This document shows, piece after piece, positions 62,205-64,000 of a DNA stretch of 64,000 bases. The notes under the pieces are model-generated. The model was not told the DNA's origin and did not search any database. It was given only the letters and a program-made list of their open reading frames with translations. Both the position numbers and the translations under genes were made by a program. The first letter of the stretch is position 1; each line of letters opens with the position of its first letter. Source of the stretch: Flavobacterium limi (GTDB lineage: Bacteria > Bacteroidota > Bacteroidia > Flavobacteriales > Flavobacteriaceae). Where the stretch lies: the NCBI RefSeq assembly GCF_010645075.1, contig NZ_JAADZV010000004.1:371789-435788 (forward strand), in the 5' to 3' direction.

Positions 62205-63821
62205 TTACTTCTCATCCAGCACTTCCTGCATTACTTTAGCTTCTGTTCCATTAGGAAAAGTAACTTTTATTTTTTGAGCAATGGTTGGTGCAATTTCAGT
62301 AATCGCTTTTTTATCATAGGATTCACCTTTTTTAATATGCCATCCATAAAAAATTGCTGGTACGTGAGTATCATAGGTATAAGCTGTTCCGTGTGAAGTA
62401 CCTGTTGGCAAATATTCAATAACACCTGGTTTACCAATCAGAACTATATCACCATTCTGTGTTGCATCATATCCTTTTGCAACAAAATTCAAATAATAAT
62501 CGTTCCCTGAATTAGCCAAAATTTCTTCTTCAGTGTACACTTTTTTAACCTGTGGCAACGTAATTAAAAATTCTTTAAACAATTGTTTTACTTTTACAAA
62601 GTCCAAACCTTTGTCTTTAATGATTGGTTTATTAAAAAAGATATTAAAATTAGAATAATTCAACACTAAGTCTACTCCAAATGTTTTTACGGAGAACTCT
62701 TGTAAACTCTTTCTAAAATCTTTTGATGGATAATTATCAACATCATATTTGCGATCTTTCAAATAAATAACATTTTCCGCGCCAGCATGGTCCGCTGTCA
62801 GAAAGAGCAAATAATTATTTTTTCCTACTGTTTTATCCAGATAAGTTAAAAAATCTGCTATAGTCTGATCTAATCTCAAATAAGTATCCTGAAGCTCCAC
62901 TGAGCGTGGTCCTAATAAATGCCCTACATAATCAGTAGAAGAAAAACTCACTGTTAGGAAATCAGTGATATTATCTTTTCCTAACTCTTCCTTTTCAATG
63001 GCTTTTTTGGCAAAATCAGCTAATAAATCATTTCCAAAAGGAGTAGATCTTAATATTCCAGCATCATTTTTTTCATACATAGTTTTTAAATCATATGGAA
63101 AAACAGGTGCTGAACTGCCATATAATTTCCCTTCATAAGCATTATCGTCCGGAAGACTTTCATTATACGTTGAAGCAGGCTTATACAAATCCCAGCCTTT
63201 ATTAATGTATTTCAGGTAATTTTTTTCATTATTGAATTCTGACACCCATTCTGGTAGTTTATTCCCATAAAAAGTGCTTGAAATAAAAGACCCTGTTTTA
63301 CTGTACCAAAAAGCCCAATTCGCAAAATGTCCTGCTGGCAAAATTGCACCTCGATCTTTAAGGCTCATTCCAATCACTTTCCCTTGAAAATTTGTCGCCA
63401 TTCTAACTTCATCAGTAATGGTCGTACTTTGCAGATTTTTTGGAGACATTTCACCTTCATCTGCAGTTCCATCACCAACAGTTTTTACCGAAGCGTCATC
63501 TGTACAATACATTTGCTTCCCAAGGGCTCTGCTAAACCACTCATTCCCCACAATCCCGTGAGTTGCTGGTGTGGTTCCTGTATAAATCGATGCATGTCCC
63601 GGAGCTGTGTAAGTAGGCACATAATTGTAATGCATATTTTGAAAAGTATATCCATTATTCATTAGTCTCTTAAATCCATTTGGAGAAAAATCCTCTGAAA
63701 AACGATATAAATATTCCATTTTCATCTGATCAATCACAATTCCTACAATTAGCTTGGGACGTTGTTGAGCTGTTAGGTTTGAAATAACAAACAGCATTAA
63801 CAATACAACACTTTTTTTCAT
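62205..63821 (-). CDS. pafA: Alkaline phosphatase PafA
   Basis: This 538-residue periplasmic phosphatase has a signal peptide ending near 'SNLTAQQ'. The nucleophile Thr72 (in YTAPGHASIYTG), Asn93 (in VGNEW), Lys155 and Arg157 (in SLKDRG) match the PafA active-site set with a constant offset of seven. Metal ligands such as 'TADHAG' are also present. It frees phosphate from monoesters. It stands alone with a TATTTTTG element upstream. Confidence 0.95.
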   Translation of the reverse strand: MKKSVVLLMLFVISNLTAQQRPKLIVGIVIDQMKMEYLYRFSEDFSPNGFKRLMNNGYTFQNMHYNYVPTYTAPGHASIYTGTTPATHGIVGNEWFSRALGKQMYCTDDASVKTVGDGTADEGEMSPKNLQSTTITDEVRMATNFQGKVIGMSLKDRGAILPAGHFANWAFWYSKTGSFISSTFYGNKLPEWVSEFNNEKNYLKYINKGWDLYKPASTYNESLPDDNAYEGKLYGSSAPVFPYDLKTMYEKNDAGILRSTPFGNDLLADFAKKAIEKEELGKDNITDFLTVSFSSTDYVGHLLGPRSVELQDTYLRLDQTIADFLTYLDKTVGKNNYLLFLTADHAGAENVIYLKDRKYDVDNYPSKDFRKSLQEFSVKTFGVDLVLNYSNFNIFFNKPIIKDKGLDFVKVKQLFKEFLITLPQVKKVYTEEEILANSGNDYYLNFVAKGYDATQNGDIVLIGKPGVIEYLPTGTSHGTAYTYDTHVPAIFYGWHIKKGESYDKKAITEIAPTIAQKIKVTFPNGTEAKVMQEVLDEK

Positions 63822-63846
63822 AGTTAAGCTTATAAATATTTAAAAA

Positions 63847-63854
63847 CAAAAATA
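63847..63854 (-). promoter_or_regulatory. TATTTTTG -7 element for pafA
   Basis: An exact TAnnTTTG match on the minus strand, 25 bases before the pafA ATG. A clear Pho-box-like repeat was not seen. Confidence 0.45.
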
Positions 63855-63945
63855 CAGATTCGAACACAAAAAGGCTAACCAGCATTAGATTTAAAACTAG
63901 AATTGACCTTAATTTAACAAATAGTAATAATACTTATAGCATTTC

Positions 63946-64000
63946 CCTGTGGGCCGGGCTGTCCGCTGTATCTTTTGTTCATGCAGGTTTGGGGTATGAT
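63946..64000 (-). repeat. Dispersed intergenic repeat, subtype II, copy E (cut by window end)
   Basis: On the minus strand it reads GAACAAAAGATACAGCGGACAGCCCGG, which matches the right part of copy C (ACAAAAGATTGTAACGGATAGCGGGAC). The hairpin and left end lie beyond the window. Confidence 0.55.

Noticed and set aside
1..64000. CRISPR array, prophage or insertion sequence
   Set aside because: No regularly spaced direct repeats, phage structural genes, transposase or integrase was seen.

Overview
The window looks like a chromosomal segment of a Flavobacterium-type member of the Bacteroidota. The DNA is AT-rich and genes lack strong Shine-Dalgarno sites. Many genes are preceded by an octamer of the form TAnnTTTG, the Bacteroidota -7 element. 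The gene set is typical of the group: PafA phosphatase, MtaB, a SusC-plug-like protein beside an ECF sigma factor, a B12-dependent MutA/MutB pair, and LVIVD/BNR surface lipoproteins. I see no prophage, transposase, CRISPR array or rRNA, so this reads as core chromosome with small accessory patches.

Layout. 1-4.7 kb: two LVIVD-repeat proteins, a TrmH-like methyltransferase, a BNR-repeat lipoprotein, a cysteine-free sirtuin and a frameshifted sterol desaturase gene. 4.8-13 kb: purB, a cation:proton antiporter, a 1-Cys peroxiredoxin, an AEC transporter, an Rrf2 regulator with its oxidoreductase partner (both carrying the same 18-bp promoter motif), and meaB. 13-20.6 kb: envelope and transport genes (LTA-synthase-like sulfatase, MATE pump, beta-barrel protein), PPK2 and a CPBP protease. 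20.7-24.1 kb: ECF sigma factor, a membrane-anchored protein with a plug-like tail, a secreted mini-plug protein, a SIMPL protein ending in a SusC-like motif, and a scramblase-like protein. 24.1-36.3 kb: SDR, mtaB, HAD and alpha/beta hydrolases, a one-domain DEAD protein, an NtrC-type regulator, an ABC exporter pair, and grpE-dnaJ. 36.4-43.8 kb: a candidate small RNA, tRNA-Trp, hisS, a MacB-like permease, prmC, ribD with an overlapping HAD phosphatase, and a YigZ protein. 44.4-54.6 kb: a mostly rightward run with dnaA, a phosphotyrosine phosphatase, a tetrapyrrole-methylase-family methyltransferase, aminotransferase, dienoyl-CoA-reductase-like SDR, udk, a DivIC-like protein and mutA-mutB. 54.6-64 kb: cell-wall genes (lytic transglycosylase-like, mltG, dapF), htrA, a divergent lrp/ald pair and pafA.

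Functional links. MeaB, MutA and MutB form the methylmalonyl-CoA mutase system, although meaB lies 38 kb from the mutase genes. GrpE and DnaJ serve DnaK. DapF and MltG act in peptidoglycan synthesis. RibD plus the overlapping HAD phosphatase may supply consecutive riboflavin steps. The Lrp-type regulator probably controls alanine dehydrogenase.

The least explained material is intergenic. There is a dispersed family of hairpin-bearing repeats (five copies, two subtypes), long perfect inverted repeats and heptamer-like word repeats in several spacers, and a promoter-terminator pair with no ORF at 36.4 kb. Among proteins, the sigma-linked mini-plug cassette, the DnaJ that keeps only two of four zinc motifs, the NtrC-type regulator without a DNA-binding domain, and the desaturase frameshift at a canonical slippery heptamer deserve a second look.
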